Positions 35,200-45,806 of a stretch of 64,000 nucleotides of DNA are shown piece by piece. Made by a program: the position numbers and the translations under genes. The notes under the pieces were generated by a model. It saw only the letters and a program-made list of their open reading frames with translations, was not told the origin of the DNA and ran no database searches. Position 1 is the first letter of the stretch; every line of letters starts with the position of its first letter. The stretch lies in contig CANTUV010000062.1 of assembly GCA_947685225.1 (NCBI GenBank), forward strand, positions 18,186,501 through 18,250,500, given 5' to 3'. This DNA is from Garcia nutans. Its lineage: Eukaryota; Streptophyta; Magnoliopsida; Malpighiales; Euphorbiaceae.

Positions 35200-35266
35200 A
35201 TAATGCATAGAATAACCAGAGCAGTCAGATTTCTCAAATGATAAAAGGTCAGTCAAACTCAATCTC

Positions 35267-35531
35267 GGGTCCAAGCACCCATTCTCGGGTCCAAGTACCC
35301 AAGCTCGGGTCCAAGTACCCATTTTTGAGTCCAAGCACCCATTCTCGGGTCCAAGTACCCAAATCAAATCAATCTCGGGTCCAAGTACCCAATCTCGGGT
35401 CTAAGTACCCAAATTCAATCCAATCCTGGGTCCAAGTGCCCAAATCAATTCAATCCCAGGTCCAAGTACCCATTCTTGGTTCCAAGTACTCAATCTCAGG
35501 TCTAAGTACCCAAGCTCAGGTCTAAGTACCC
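35267..35531 (+). repeat. Minisatellite 2: GGGTCCAAGTACCC units
   Basis: About a dozen units at 17-30-bp spacing; GGGT and ACCC arms enclose CCAAGT or CCAAGC. The 95-codon open frame across it is only repeat translation. Confidence 0.8.
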
Positions 35532-35542
35532 AAATCAAGTTA

Positions 35543-35928
35543 GGATCGAGTATCCGAACCCAATTTAGGATCGGGTATCCAAATCCAGCTTAGGATCGAG
35601 TGTCCAAATCCAGTTAGGATCGAGTATCCGAACCCAATTTTGGATCCAGTATCCAAGTCTAGTTAGGATCGAGTATCCCAATCCAATTTAGGATCGAGTA
35701 TCCAAATCCAGTTTAGATCGAGTATCCCAATCCAGTTAGGATCGAGTATCCAAATCCAGTTAGGATCGAGTATCAAAATCTAGTTAGGATTGAGCATCCG
35801 AAGCCAATCCCAATCCAATTTAGGATCGAGTATCCAAATCTAGTTTAGATCGAGTATCCCAATCTAATTTAGGATCGAGTATCCAAATCTGATCGAGTAT
35901 CCCAATCCAGTTTAGGATCGAGTATCCA
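35543..35928 (+). repeat. Minisatellite 3: GGATCGAGTATCC units
   Basis: About 16 units of roughly 24 bp. The GGAT and ATCC arms enclose CGAGT, and the linker is AAATCCAGTTTA or AACCCAATTTA. Confidence 0.85.
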
Positions 35929-35936
35929 AACCTTCC

Positions 35937-36357
35937 GGGTTCAGAACCCAAATTTTTCTTAGGTCCAGAACCTAGAATCATCCATTGAGTCCAGAACTCG
36001 AACCGAGTCCAGAATCCAAATTTTCCTTAGGTCGAGAACCTAGAATTTATCCTTGAGTCTAGAACTCGAACCAGGGTCCAGAACCCAAATTTTCCTTAGG
36101 TCGAGAACCTAGAATTATTCTTGAGTCCAGAACTCAAACTGGGTCCAGAACCCAAATTTTCCTTAGGTCGAGAATCTAGAATTATCCTTGGGTCCAGAAC
36201 TCGAACCGGGTCCAGAACCTAAATTTTCCTTAGGTCCAGAACCTAGAATCATCTATTGAGTCCAAAACTCAAACCGGGTCCAGAACCCAAATTTTCCTTA
36301 GGTCGAGAACCTAGAATTTATCCTTGAGTCCAGAACTCAAACCGGGTCTAGAACCCA
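35937..36357 (+). repeat. Minisatellite 4: covarying GGGT/AGGT/GAGT hairpin units
   Basis: Nineteen units with a CCAGA or CGAGA loop. The arms are GGGT/ACCC, AGGT/ACCT or GAGT/ACTC in regular alternation (higher-order period about 66 bp). Fifteen are perfectly complementary, and three of the other four keep G-T pairs. Confidence 0.9.
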
Positions 36358-36427
36358 AAACCTCAACCATCAAAAATTAAGTCTTATTGCTTTTCACTCT
36401 CTTTCACTAAAGTTTCAGATTTTTCAA

Positions 36428-36440
36428 GCAGGGGGCAAAC
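36428..36440 (+). promoter_or_regulatory. Polypurine tract of the gag-only element
   Basis: GCAGGGGGCAAAC directly before the TGTAGACTC start of the 3' LTR. The identical GGGGGCAAAC precedes the 3' LTR of the second Tat element (61148-61160, minus). Confidence 0.8.
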
Positions 36441-38581
36441 TGTAGACTCTTAATTTTATTTAGTCCATAATGATTTTTGTTGTCTAATTGGTCCAAAATA
36501 ATTTTTGTTAAATAATTTTTTGCTTTCGTATCTAATTTTTATTAAAAAAAATATAAATAAACGAATAAAAGTCAAAAAATAAAAATAAAAATAAAAATCA
36601 GAATCAAAAAAATCGGCGATGAAAAAATCGTCGCACGGGCCCGTAGGCATTTCTCCCGCAGAAAAAATCTATGGGCAAAATAGCTTTTCTATTTTGCCCG
36701 CAGCCCGCCCCTGACGCAATTTCCTGCTGCAGAATTTTTTTGCCAGCGCATTTTTTTCTGCTGCAGTTTTTTTCGACAGCGCAATTTTTCCGACGCAAAT
36801 TTTTCAAAACCTAATTCAATTAGGTTTCGGTTTCTTTTTTTTATTAATATTACTTGCCTTAACTAATTAAGAATAAATCACATCAAACCACTATAAATAA
36901 GGACCAAAGGCAATTAAATTGAGGGGACCGAATAAGCAACATAAGCTTAAAAATTTTAAACCAAATCAGTGAAGGAAAAGGAGCAATTCAATTTCTTTTT
37001 TTTTTTTCTGGAATAGCAGGGACACTATTTAAGTAATACAAAGGCAGCAATTGTCTTTGTTTTTGTTCATCCAAGAAGAATTATTTTTGGAGAATCAACA
37101 AAAGGAGGTATATTAAATTCTTTTTATTTTATTTTTACACAGTAGCATAAACTATGAAATTTATTTTTTAAATCAAAAACCTTAGAACTTTAATTTAGTT
37201 TTTCCCAAAGTTAAAAATACTAATACGTTACTTTATTTTCCAAATAGACTTAAAATTGTTATTTTTACCTCTTCAAAATCTTAAAACTTTAAATAAACAT
37301 ATTTTTCAACAAAACAAAATTTGATTCTTTTTTCTTCAAAATTTTAAACTAGGTTATGTTTCTTCCAAAAAACCATAAAAAACATCTTTTCTATTTATAA
37401 AAACTTCAATCTGTTTGTTTGAATTCATAAAACCTCATGAAATCATCAAATTATCTTTCTAAATCCTAATTCAAATTCATCACCCGAGACCCTAATTCTA
37501 AAACACTAAAACCCTAATTCAACTTCTAAACCTAAAATATTAAACTCTAATTCCTTTAAAACCTTAATTTTTTCTAAGCCCTAATCCTTTAAAACATTTA
37601 AATACCATAAAACATAAATACTTTAAATTTTACACAGTAGCTTGAAATCATCATTTAAAACCATGATCCAAAAGTATTTTAAAGTGTCTAAAACCCTAGT
37701 TTCATGATTTCACCATTCAAACCTTAATTTGTTTAATCAAAGAGTCTTACCAACCTTTTAAAACATAAAACCCTAATCTATTTTAATTCCATAAAAAGTC
37801 ACTGTAGCTATAATTGGACTTTTATTTGCTTTATTCAATTCCATACTTGATTATGCTTTGATCTATCTCTTATGCTTTAATTTATTTAATTTCAATACTT
37901 GATTTATTTAATTGATCATGGATGGATGTTTATTTTATATTTTCATTAATAGCTTTGATGAATGATTTATTTATGATGAATGATTATTTACTTTATTAAT
38001 TTATTTAGATTTCCAAATGTTGTAAGAGGTATGTTTCCACTCGGTGGGTACCTCATTAGTTAAATATCATGTAATTTAATTTGCTTTTCTATTTTAGAAC
38101 AAACGTAAAGGGCATGTTTCTACCTTTTAGTGGGTGTCCTATTTAGGCATGTGGTGTAAGGACATGTTTCCATCCTTGGATGGGTGTCCATTTATTTGTT
38201 TTGTTTGGACCTTGCTTTGATTTTAATATAATGATGCTTTCTTTTTAATTATTGTGTGTAATATGGATAATGCTGTTATATTTAAGAATTTTATAATATA
38301 AAGACTTGTAAAGGAGGCCGGTTCCAATGAACCAGGTGTTGTGGGGGGTTTTGGGCCATTTCTCACCTTCCCCACATGTACCCAACTTTCCGAACCCATT
38401 AGGGGGTTGGGGATTCCTTAGGAATCGAGTCATCCACCCCTTTCTTTTTCCCAGCCCGTCCGGATGGGGACTCTATTTTCTCCGGACTTAGGTCCGTGTT
38501 CTCTAAGGCCCCGAGCCTAAACAGTGCCGAAGTCGCAAGAACCATTCCACCGGGAGTGGGGGGCGAAAATCCCTGCTCACA
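36441..38581 (+). repeat. 3' LTR of the gag-only element
   Basis: TGTAGACTC to CCTGCTCACA, 2141 bp, colinear with the 5' LTR. Main differences are loss of about 25 bp after the first 20 bp, a shortened hairpin cluster (36645-36705) and scattered substitutions. The TATA box is retained at 36892-36899. Confidence 0.9.
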
Positions 38582-38586
38582 CCCCT
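38582..38586. repeat. Target-site duplication CCCCT (right), 13.4-kb element
   Basis: Second copy. The interrupted minus-strand Tat LTR resumes directly after it. Confidence 0.85.
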
Positions 38587-39198
38587 ACACCCATTTGGAA
38601 TGATTCTTGCGACTTTGACACTGTTATGCTTAGGGCCTTAGAGAACATGGGCCCGGAGAAAATGGAGTTGACATCCAAATAGGCCTGAAAAAAAAGGGGT
38701 GGATGACTCAATTCCTAAGGAATCCCCAACCCCCTAATGGGTCTAGAAAGTTGGTAAGTTTGGGGAAGGTGAAAATGGCCCAGCACCCCCATAACGCCCG
38801 GTTCATTGGAACCTACCTCCTTTTCAGGTCTAATAATCTAAAATTCTTATTTTATTGTAATATTATCCATACTACATGCGAATATTTAAATAAACAATTA
38901 TTGTATTAAAATTAAAATATGTTCAAACAAAATAGCAAATAGGCACCCATCCACGGATGGAAATATGCCTTTACAAGTGTCCAATATCCAAAAGAAGAAA
39001 AAAAAAGATAAAATAAAGTAAAATAAAATGGAGCACCCATCAATTGGTGGAAATATGTCCCTTACAATAGTCCCAAAATCCTCAAAAGATAAATTAAGTT
39101 ACATAATAAAAATCGGGGCACCCACAAAGTGGAAACATGCCTTTTGCAATCCAAATGAACAATTAATCAAATAAATTAAATCATTCAAGGATGATAAA

Positions 39199-41190
39199 TG
39201 TAGACCTTAATTTTGACCAAGTTTGGTATGATATTTTAAAATCGTCTGAAATAATTTTTATGGTATTTAGTTTATTTATTATTTATAATATTTATTTTAT
39301 TTATTATTTATTTATTTTTAATAATATAATAATATTTATTTTTAATAAAAAATAAAAAAAAGAATAAAAAATTAAAAAATTAAAAAATTGGCTACGAATT
39401 GGCTTGGGCCAATTCGTCGCAGGAGTGCATGCGGAGAAATACGCGTGCCAGTCCGCGCCCAGCAGCAGTTCACCCCTAGCAGCTAATTCTCGCCCAACAC
39501 ACTCTCACATGCCTAACCCGATCCTTGCACAGCAGCGCCCAGAGCCAGTCTCGCTTGGGCCTGCGCGCAGTTTTCACCAAAACCTTATTTTACTTGTTTT
39601 TGATTTTATTTTCAAAATAATTTTTATTTCCTTAACTGCACAGTATTAGGTTTTTTAATTAATTCCTTATAAATAATACGATTTAACACTCTTGAGGGAG
39701 AGAAAAATTTTGGATGGCACAATTAGTAGAGAATTATTCAAGAATTATTGAAAGACTTTTGGACTTTCTTTTGAAATTGGAAAAAGCAACAGAGACAAGA
39801 AACAACCCATAATTAAGGCAGCAAGCTAGGTCTTCTGTCTTGGTTTCACGCTAAACCAAAATTTCATTCTACAAATTGTGGTGGAGCCAACAAATTACGA
39901 TACACATCTAACTTAACTCAATATAACATGATTTGACGATTTTAAATGCTGAATATAATGTTTTTTTGGTTGGATTAATTCTAGTGGGTTATAGCCTTTT
40001 ATTTTATTTTCATATTAGTTCATGTGAAGTGATTTGATGCTGTTGTTTGTTATTCAAACAAAATAAATGCACAACCTATTAGCTTAAGTTTTAGTGACTT
40101 ATAAGTGTTAAATTGATATTTTTAGTGCATGATTATTTAATTGCAAATGTTTTCCTATAACCTTATTTTTCCAGCATCAAAAGCTTTATTTAAATCCCTA
40201 AAATTATTTTTTAAAACCCCAATATCTTAATATCCAGTAAACTAATTTTCAAAAATCTCAAAACCCTATTTTCTAAATCTTAAACCCTAAAATCTTAATT
40301 TTCAACACCAAAAACCTATAACCTTAAAAGCTAATTTTTAAAATTTTCAGGGGTAGGACCGCCGTATGGGATCGTCGAAGGGGTCAATATTTTTTTGTGT
40401 ATTATAAGTCTTTGTGTTTAATTTTCTTTACTTTAAATCCTAATTTAGTTATTAAAAATCTAAAAACCTTAATTTAAGATGTAAACCCTAAATTTATATT
40501 TATTTAGTTTTAGACTTAATTATGTAGTTCATTATATGTCTTGATGATTGATTTATTTAATTTTGATGTTTGGTTTATTTAATTTATCATGGATGAATAT
40601 TCTTTCAATTATAATTTGTTTATTTAAATTTTAAGAGGTATATTTCCATGATTGGGCACCTCATTAATTAATTTTCATATAATTTAATTTGTTTTTATTT
40701 TTTGAGATTAATATAAAGGACATGTTTCCATCTTTTGGTGGATATCCTATTTAGTTTTAGACATTGGATGATGTAAGGACACATTTCCATCCTCGAATGA
40801 GTGTCCATTTATTTATTTTGTTTGAACATTACTTTGATTTTAATATAACGATGCTTTATTTTAATTGCATGTAGTATGGATAATATCATTATATTTAATA
40901 ATTCTATAATATTAAGACCTGAAAAGGAGGCCAGTTCCAATGAACCGGGTGTTGTGGGGGTGCTGGGCCATTTTTCACCTTCCCCACAAGTACCCAACTT
41001 TCCGAACCCATAAGGGGGTTGGAGATTCCTTAGGAATCGAGTCATCCACCCCTTTCTTTTCCCGGCCCATCCGGGTGGCGACTCAATTTTCTCTGGGTTT
41101 AGGCCCGTGTTCTCTAAGGCCCTAAGCCTAACAATGCCAAAGTCGTAAGAACCATTCCACCAGGAGTGGGGGCGAAAATCTCCGCTCACA
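39199..41190 (+). mobile_element. Tat-type solo LTR, plus strand
   Basis: TGTAGACCTTAATTTTGACC to TCTCCGCTCACA, 1992 bp, inserted into the minus-strand Tat solo LTR. The flanks are ATAAA on the left (39194-39198) and ATAAT on the right (41191-41195), probably a 5-bp duplication with one later change. The U3-side hairpin zone differs from other copies: GAATTGGC and GCCAATTC face each other near 39398-39416, followed by GC-rich text to 39570. A TATA box is at 39668-39675. The last 270 bp are nearly the same as in 27130-27413. Confidence 0.85.
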
Positions 41191-42809
41191 ATAATTAAAA
41201 TAAAATCCAACATAAAATAAAATAAACCATTCATTATATAATAAATCAAACAATCAAAAATAGGGTTGAAAACATTAAATAGATAAAATTGGGGTTTGAC
41301 CTTTAAAATTTAGGGTTTTGGAAAATTAGGGTTTCTAGAGCTAGGTTTTATGACTTTTGCCTTTTAGGATTTAGGTTTTGGGAAATAGATTAGGAAATTG
41401 GAAAAACTAATTAAGGTTTTAGAAGTTGGAAAATAATTTAGGTTTTTTTAGAAATTGGGATAATAAATTAGGGTTTGGTTTTGGGTTTGGAAATTAAGCT
41501 ATTGGAATTAGGGTTATAGGTTTATTGAGCATTAGGGTTACTGGATTAAGGTTTGAATTAGGATTCCCATGGCTAAGGTTTAGGTTTTAGGGAAATTAGG
41601 GTTTTGGTATTTGGATTTAGAGTTTTAAGGTTGGTTTTTGGGTAAATAGGGTTTTTGGTACTTGGATTTGGGATTTAAATTTAAGAGACTAGGTTTTGGG
41701 TGGCTACTCGGTATTTGGGATTTGAGGCTTTAGATTAATTATGAAAATCATATTACTGGATTAAAATTTTAGGTTTTGGAATTTTGATTTTAGGAATTAA
41801 GGTTTAAGAAATTTAAGGTTCTATATTAGGTTTTGAGAAATTAGGTTTTGGTATTTTGGGAATGGATTAGGGTTTACTGTATGTTTGGGGTTAGATTAAG
41901 GTTTACTGGATTTAAACAAATGATCAAGCCTCTTCGTGAAATATGGGATTAAATTAACTACTAATTAAAATAATTTCTCCAAATCATTTAATACTTTTCA
42001 AAGTAAACACACCAACTGCATGTTTAAACAACTTGTAAATTAATGGGTAAAGCTACTGTAAGTATAAATAATTTAATGATTGAAGCCAAACCTTCATTAT
42101 TAGTCCCACAAAAGTTGGGTATATATTAATTTAAGCTTTCAGTTTGCCTACACCAATTTAGTTCTTTGGCCAGAGACTGTCTTGCTTCTTACTTTCGTGT
42201 TGCTTTTTGCTAAACCATACTAATTGTTGGTTGTATTCTTGATAATTATTGCTTCCCACTTTTACTGTTAAACTCTATTATTTATAGGCACAATTAGTTT
42301 TAAAATAAAACCCTAAAACTTAATCTGGCAGTCCAAACAAAGTCCATCTTAATTAAGGAATTATTAAACTGAATTAGAATTGGATTAGTGGACCATGGAA
42401 AATTGGGAATTGCCAATTCACCATGGTCTTGGAAAATTCGCCATGAAGGCCCTCCATGGCAAATTGACTAAGCCAATTCATCATGGTTTTACTTTTTGGT
42501 CCGGTCTGGCTTATTTTTTATGTTTTAAAATTGAATTAAATCTATTTTAATTAATTAAATGATTAATCAGACTAGGTTTAGGGCTTTAAAATCAAACGAA
42601 CTTATTTTTAGATCGAACCTGATTTATAAAAGCAATAAACTAGGGTTAAACCTATATAAATTGAATCAACTTATTTTTAGGGCATGCAGAACCGAACTGA
42701 CTTATTAAAAGCTATGAACTAGTCTAAGCTTTTTGAAATCGGATAAAATATAGTTTGGCCCTTGTTAATTGGGATCGGACTAGTTTAGAGCCAAAATTAA
42801 GGGTCTACA

Positions 42810-42814
42810 GGTAG
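42810..42814. repeat. Target-site duplication GGTAG (right)
   Basis: Second copy, 17.6 kb away from the first because of nested insertions. Confidence 0.85.
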
Positions 42815-43329
42815 CAACTGACTTGGCCATGTTCACATGACACTACCACAGACACAACCAAGTTGGTTGGGCATGTCCGCTTCTGTGTGGTGGGGCTTAT
42901 TTTTGAGCTGCTTGACACGACCATTGACATGGCCATATCGTCGGCTGTGTCTGCTATTGCCAAAAGATTTTTTTTTGATGTTTTGGCCTTGTCATGGTCT
43001 TTTGGCCGTGTTTCTGAGTGTGTTGTATTCAACCTGATTTTATTTAATCTTTTTTCTTGATTTTCTTATCCTGAAACTCAATCACAACCAAATTACCTAT
43101 CAAAGCACCCATTCCATTCAATTTATTAACAACTTTCACACCAAAAATAAAAATTTTGAAATCCAAAATACAAAAATTAATTAAGAATAGAAATATAAAT
43201 CGATGGGTTGCCTCCCATTGAGTGCCTCTTTAACGTCATATAGCTGGACATTGTTACATAACTCATTAATGAATACCTTGCTTTCTATGGTTTATGCACC
43301 TTGGAGCTCTTCTAAATAGGACTTCACCA
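42815..43329 (-). other. Athila spacer, right of the solo-LTR insertion
   Basis: Continuation of the 25169 side. CATGTC/GACACAACC words are dense at 42820-43030. Near 43200-43250, GGTTGCCTCCCATTGAGTGC is a phrase typical of the region after Athila pol. Confidence 0.55.
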
Positions 43330-44035
43330 TTTGTCCATTCACTTTAAAAGTGTCATTAGTTTTACAATTCAACCACTCCATATGGAAATTTTTGAACTAC
43401 TTGAAATGGTCTACTCCAACAGGACTTTAATTTTTTGGGGAACAATCGTATCCTTGAATTGAATAAAAGGAATTTCATTCCCAGTTCAAAGGTTCTTCTA
43501 AGGATCATTTTTGTCATGCATAGCCTTTGTTTTCTCCTTATAGATCCTTGAACTCTCATAGGCTTTATTTCTAAGCTCATCTAGCTAAAAAATTTACAAC
43601 ATCCTCTACTCTTTTGCCCCAACCAAGTCCATGTTTGTAGTTTTAATCACCTAATAAGCCTTGTGCTCCAGTTCCACTGGTAAGTGGAAAGCCTTGTCAA
43701 AGACCAATCTATACATACTCATTCCTAAGGGTGTTTTGAAAGCCATCCGATATGCCCAAAGTGCTTCTGGAAGGCACATTGCCCAATCCTTCCTTGTTAC
43801 ACTCACTGTTTCCTCTAAAATTCCCTTGATATGCTTATTGGAGATTTCTGCTTGGCCAGATGTTTGGAGACGGTAGGGGGTTGCCACTTTATGCCAAATA
43901 CCTATCTTGGTCATCAGCTTTTTGAACCACTTGTTGCAAAAGTGGCTTCCTCCATCACCTCTATCAACATTGAAGGTTCGGTTGGGATTTACTATGGCCC
44001 AAACAGAATTTTGATATTTTCTTCAAAAATATAAG
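43330..44035 (-). pseudogene. Athila integrase C-terminal part, broken
   Basis: Minus-strand frames give, in order, a degraded GDGGSHFCNKWFKKLM stretch (catalytic-core text, 43985-43915), TKIGIWHKVATPYRLQTSGQ with AEISNKHIKGILEETVS (43914-43830), ALWAYRMAFKTPLGMSMYRL and LPVELEHKAY (to 43651), then after a break RRTFELGMKFLLFNSRIRLF and PYGVVEL (43510-43362). These are hallmarks of Athila-lineage integrase, which inserts cDNA into chromosomes. Stops and at least one frameshift are present. The 5' side ends against copia sequence near 44035. Confidence 0.85.
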
Positions 44036-44119
44036 TTCCTCCAAATTGTAACTTGATATAGGCATTAGATTAATTCAATTTGATTACCTAAAATAAAAAA
44101 TAGATTAATTGGGTCAACA
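44036..44119 (-). repeat. Possible start of a truncated copia 3' LTR
   Basis: TGTTGACCCAATTAATC (minus) follows AAAAAGGGAGAGAT. Only about 84 bp remain before the Athila junction. A second purine tract, CCAAAGGGGGAGAGATT, lies upstream at 44313-44330, so the true tract is uncertain. Confidence 0.35.
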
Positions 44120-44436
44120 ATCTCTCCCTTTTTGACTTTGAATATAAATTGAATTTCAAGAAATTCAAAATTCAAAATGTGTTAAATTGTGCAAGTTTAC
44201 ATAATCTTACTCCCCCTCAAAATGAGCCTTCTTAAAATTATTTAAAATTTGAGTTAAGGCAATTTTAAGTTCAATATTAATTTAAGTTCAATTCAATCTT
44301 CAATTTTCAAATCAATCTCTCCCCCTTTGGCAAGGGCAAAAACATATGAAATTAAGAAAATAATCAATTAATTGAACATATTAATCAAATAATCAATCAA
44401 AACAAGAACTTTCATTAATTCAAAGAAAGAAATACA

Positions 44437-45806
44437 TCAATTAATGAAAAGAATAAGAAAAAGAAATATCCTAAAGGTCATTATCACATTCTTCATCTTC
44501 TTCTTCTTCTTCATCTTCCTCTTCTTCTTCATCACCTTCCTCTTTTTCTTCCTCTTCCTCCCTTTGTTGTGAGGCAGCAACTTCATCTTCTTCCTCTCAA
44601 GGGTAGGAGCCATGGATAGAGGGTGATAGGCTTGGTTCATCCTCAAAGCATTTGACAAGTCTAAAGCTTCTTTGATGGTTTGGATGTCAAGGTGGTGATG
44701 AGAGATGTCACTAGTGATATTATCAATTCTTGAGCTTTGTGAGCTCATTTGCCCATGGATATCTTGAAGAAGTTGAAGAATGGAGGATTGAGGTCTTGGA
44801 GTGGGTCTAGGAAATTCCATTTGAAAAATTTCTTCACTTTCTTCAATAATCCTTGGTCTCTTTCTTTGTTATTCCCTAGCACATAGTGCTCTTAAGAGAT
44901 AAACATAGGTCCTATTATCCTCCCTAATACACTTAGCATATTTTAGGTAGCCTATGTTTATGGAATTATTGGTGGGATCCAAGGGATTGGTGAGAGTTAC
45001 TTTGTTTGTTGGTGTAAGAGCACCAACAAACTTAGCAATTTGGGTCACTTGTGAAGAGAGAAGGATAAGCCCAGTTTTTATTTTCCTAAGGTGTAAGAAA
45101 GTATCAATTAAGAATTTCCTGGATTGGATTGGTTGGTCTCTAAGCATTCAAAAAGGAAAGAGTGAATCTTTTTGGATTACTGTCTCATTGGTCTCCCCTC
45201 TAGCACTAATAGATTAGGTAATAATCCCATGCAACATCCAATAGGTAAGGGTCCTAAGGTGTTTGGCATTGGATAGTTTATGGAGATTGGTTTTTATGGA
45301 AATTTCCATCCAAAACTCATTTTGTCTCTCAGTGGTGAGGATGGTGTTTGTGATGTGAGAAATTCCCTCGGTTTGAAAACCCCAAATTGAAGAGAAGTCT
45401 TTAAAGGTTAGGCCATATTATTGGTTGAATAACCTAAATGAAATTCCATAGTATCCTAATGGATTAGTGCTCTTCTTACTAACTACCAAAGTGGCGAGAA
45501 ATTCCTTAGTCAAGCTTTCCCAACCTAAATCATCATGTTCTGAGAAAATAAATTTCTCCCAACCCAAAGATCTAAGACAACCCTTAATGTCATTCTCAAT
45601 ACCTAAGGATTCTAGAGTGAGGGTAGAGAAGAGACAGTTAGGTTCTAAGGTTTTGTCTTGATAATTTCATACCTTTTCCTTTCTTCCTCATCTCTAAACC
45701 TTATTTTGTGGCCTCTTCTTGGAGGTTTATCTTATTAAGATGGGGCAGCAATTCCCTTCCCTTTTTCAGCTCTTGAAGCCTTCTTCTTGTGTTCTTTAAG
45801 AGCCAT
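44437..45806 (-). pseudogene. Env-like third ORF of the copia element, broken
   Basis: The likely start is MALKEHKKKASRAEKGKGIA at 45806, soon followed by two stops. Readable blocks follow: SLGWEKFIFSEHDDLGWESL (about 45570-45510), MLHGIITYLISARGETNE (about 45220-45170), MLRDQPIQSRKFLIDTFLHL and FVGALTPTNKVTLTNPLDPT (45147-44950). The last is an in-frame continuation with SILQLLQDIHGQMSSQSSRI, SDISHHHLDIQTIKEALDL and a long K/E tail ending at 44437. This is the plant protein type found after pol in SIRE-like elements and resembles the Athila ORF at 23716-24812. No signal peptide or transmembrane helix could be read. At least one frameshift lies between the start and 45147. Confidence 0.6.

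Larger units (their letters stand above)
25195..38581 (+). mobile_element. Gag-only Tat-type LTR retrotransposon (TR-GAG-like), 13.4 kb
   Basis: A complete structure: 5' LTR 25195-27413, primer site 27414-27433, long leader, gag 28584-32459, 4 kb of noncoding 3' region with four successive minisatellites, purine tract 36428-36440, 3' LTR 36441-38581, CCCCT duplications. I find no protease, reverse transcriptase, RNase H or integrase anywhere between gag and the 3' LTR, although Tat relatives normally carry a pol of several kb there. Without its nested solo LTR (29130-31599) it would be about 10.9 kb. The two LTRs differ by scattered substitutions (2 in one 80-bp sample) and some indels, including about 25 bp near the start. 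It would need pol proteins from another element. Confidence 0.85.
25170..42809 (-). mobile_element. Tat-type solo LTR, minus strand, in three pieces
   Basis: The pieces are 25170-25194, 38582-39198 and 41191-42809, about 2.26 kb in total, matching the 2.1-2.2 kb of the other young Tat LTRs here. Read on the minus strand it starts TGTAGACCCTTAATTTTGGC at 42809. It keeps the landmarks GACATGTTTCC-like text, CCAACTTTC, GGGGTTGGGGATTCC, GGAATTGAGTCATCC and GTCGCAAGAATCATTCC, and it ends TTTCTATTCACA at 25170. The 13.4-kb gag element split it 25 bp from its end, and another solo LTR (39199-41190) split it again. GGTAG duplications bracket the whole and show it inserted in the Athila spacer. Confidence 0.85.
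20325..44035 (-). mobile_element. Athila-type Ty3/gypsy element, split and truncated
   Basis: Removing the insertion at 25170-42809 and one GGTAG copy joins 25169 to 42815. A single minus-strand element then appears in canonical Athila order: integrase remnant (44035-43330), spacer, env-like ORF (24812-23716), noncoding tail, purine tract and 3' LTR (22208-20325). Athila elements carry such an extra ORF after pol. The 5' part (5' LTR, gag, protease, reverse transcriptase) is missing, because the element stops against copia sequence at about 44035. The spacer on both sides of the insertion (24990-25160 and 42820-43030) carries the same CATGTC/GACATG words. Stops and frameshifts show it is dead. 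Confidence 0.7.

Noticed and set aside
35238..35525. A 95-codon frame of repeating VQVPKSN-like text
   Set aside because: It is translation of a minisatellite with unit length divisible by three in parts. No start context or domain.
35543..35928. A regular array that looks superficially CRISPR-like
   Set aside because: Units are about 24 bp with near-constant linkers rather than unique spacers, in a plant retrotransposon.
40809..41249. A 146-codon minus-strand frame, with shorter relatives near 27026, 38245 and 49787
   Set aside because: These are antisense readings of the conserved GC-rich end of the Tat LTRs, repeated because the LTR is repeated.
44437..44560. The K/E-rich C-terminal tail considered as a separate gene
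   Set aside because: It is in frame with the env-like ORF upstream and is best seen as its degenerate end.
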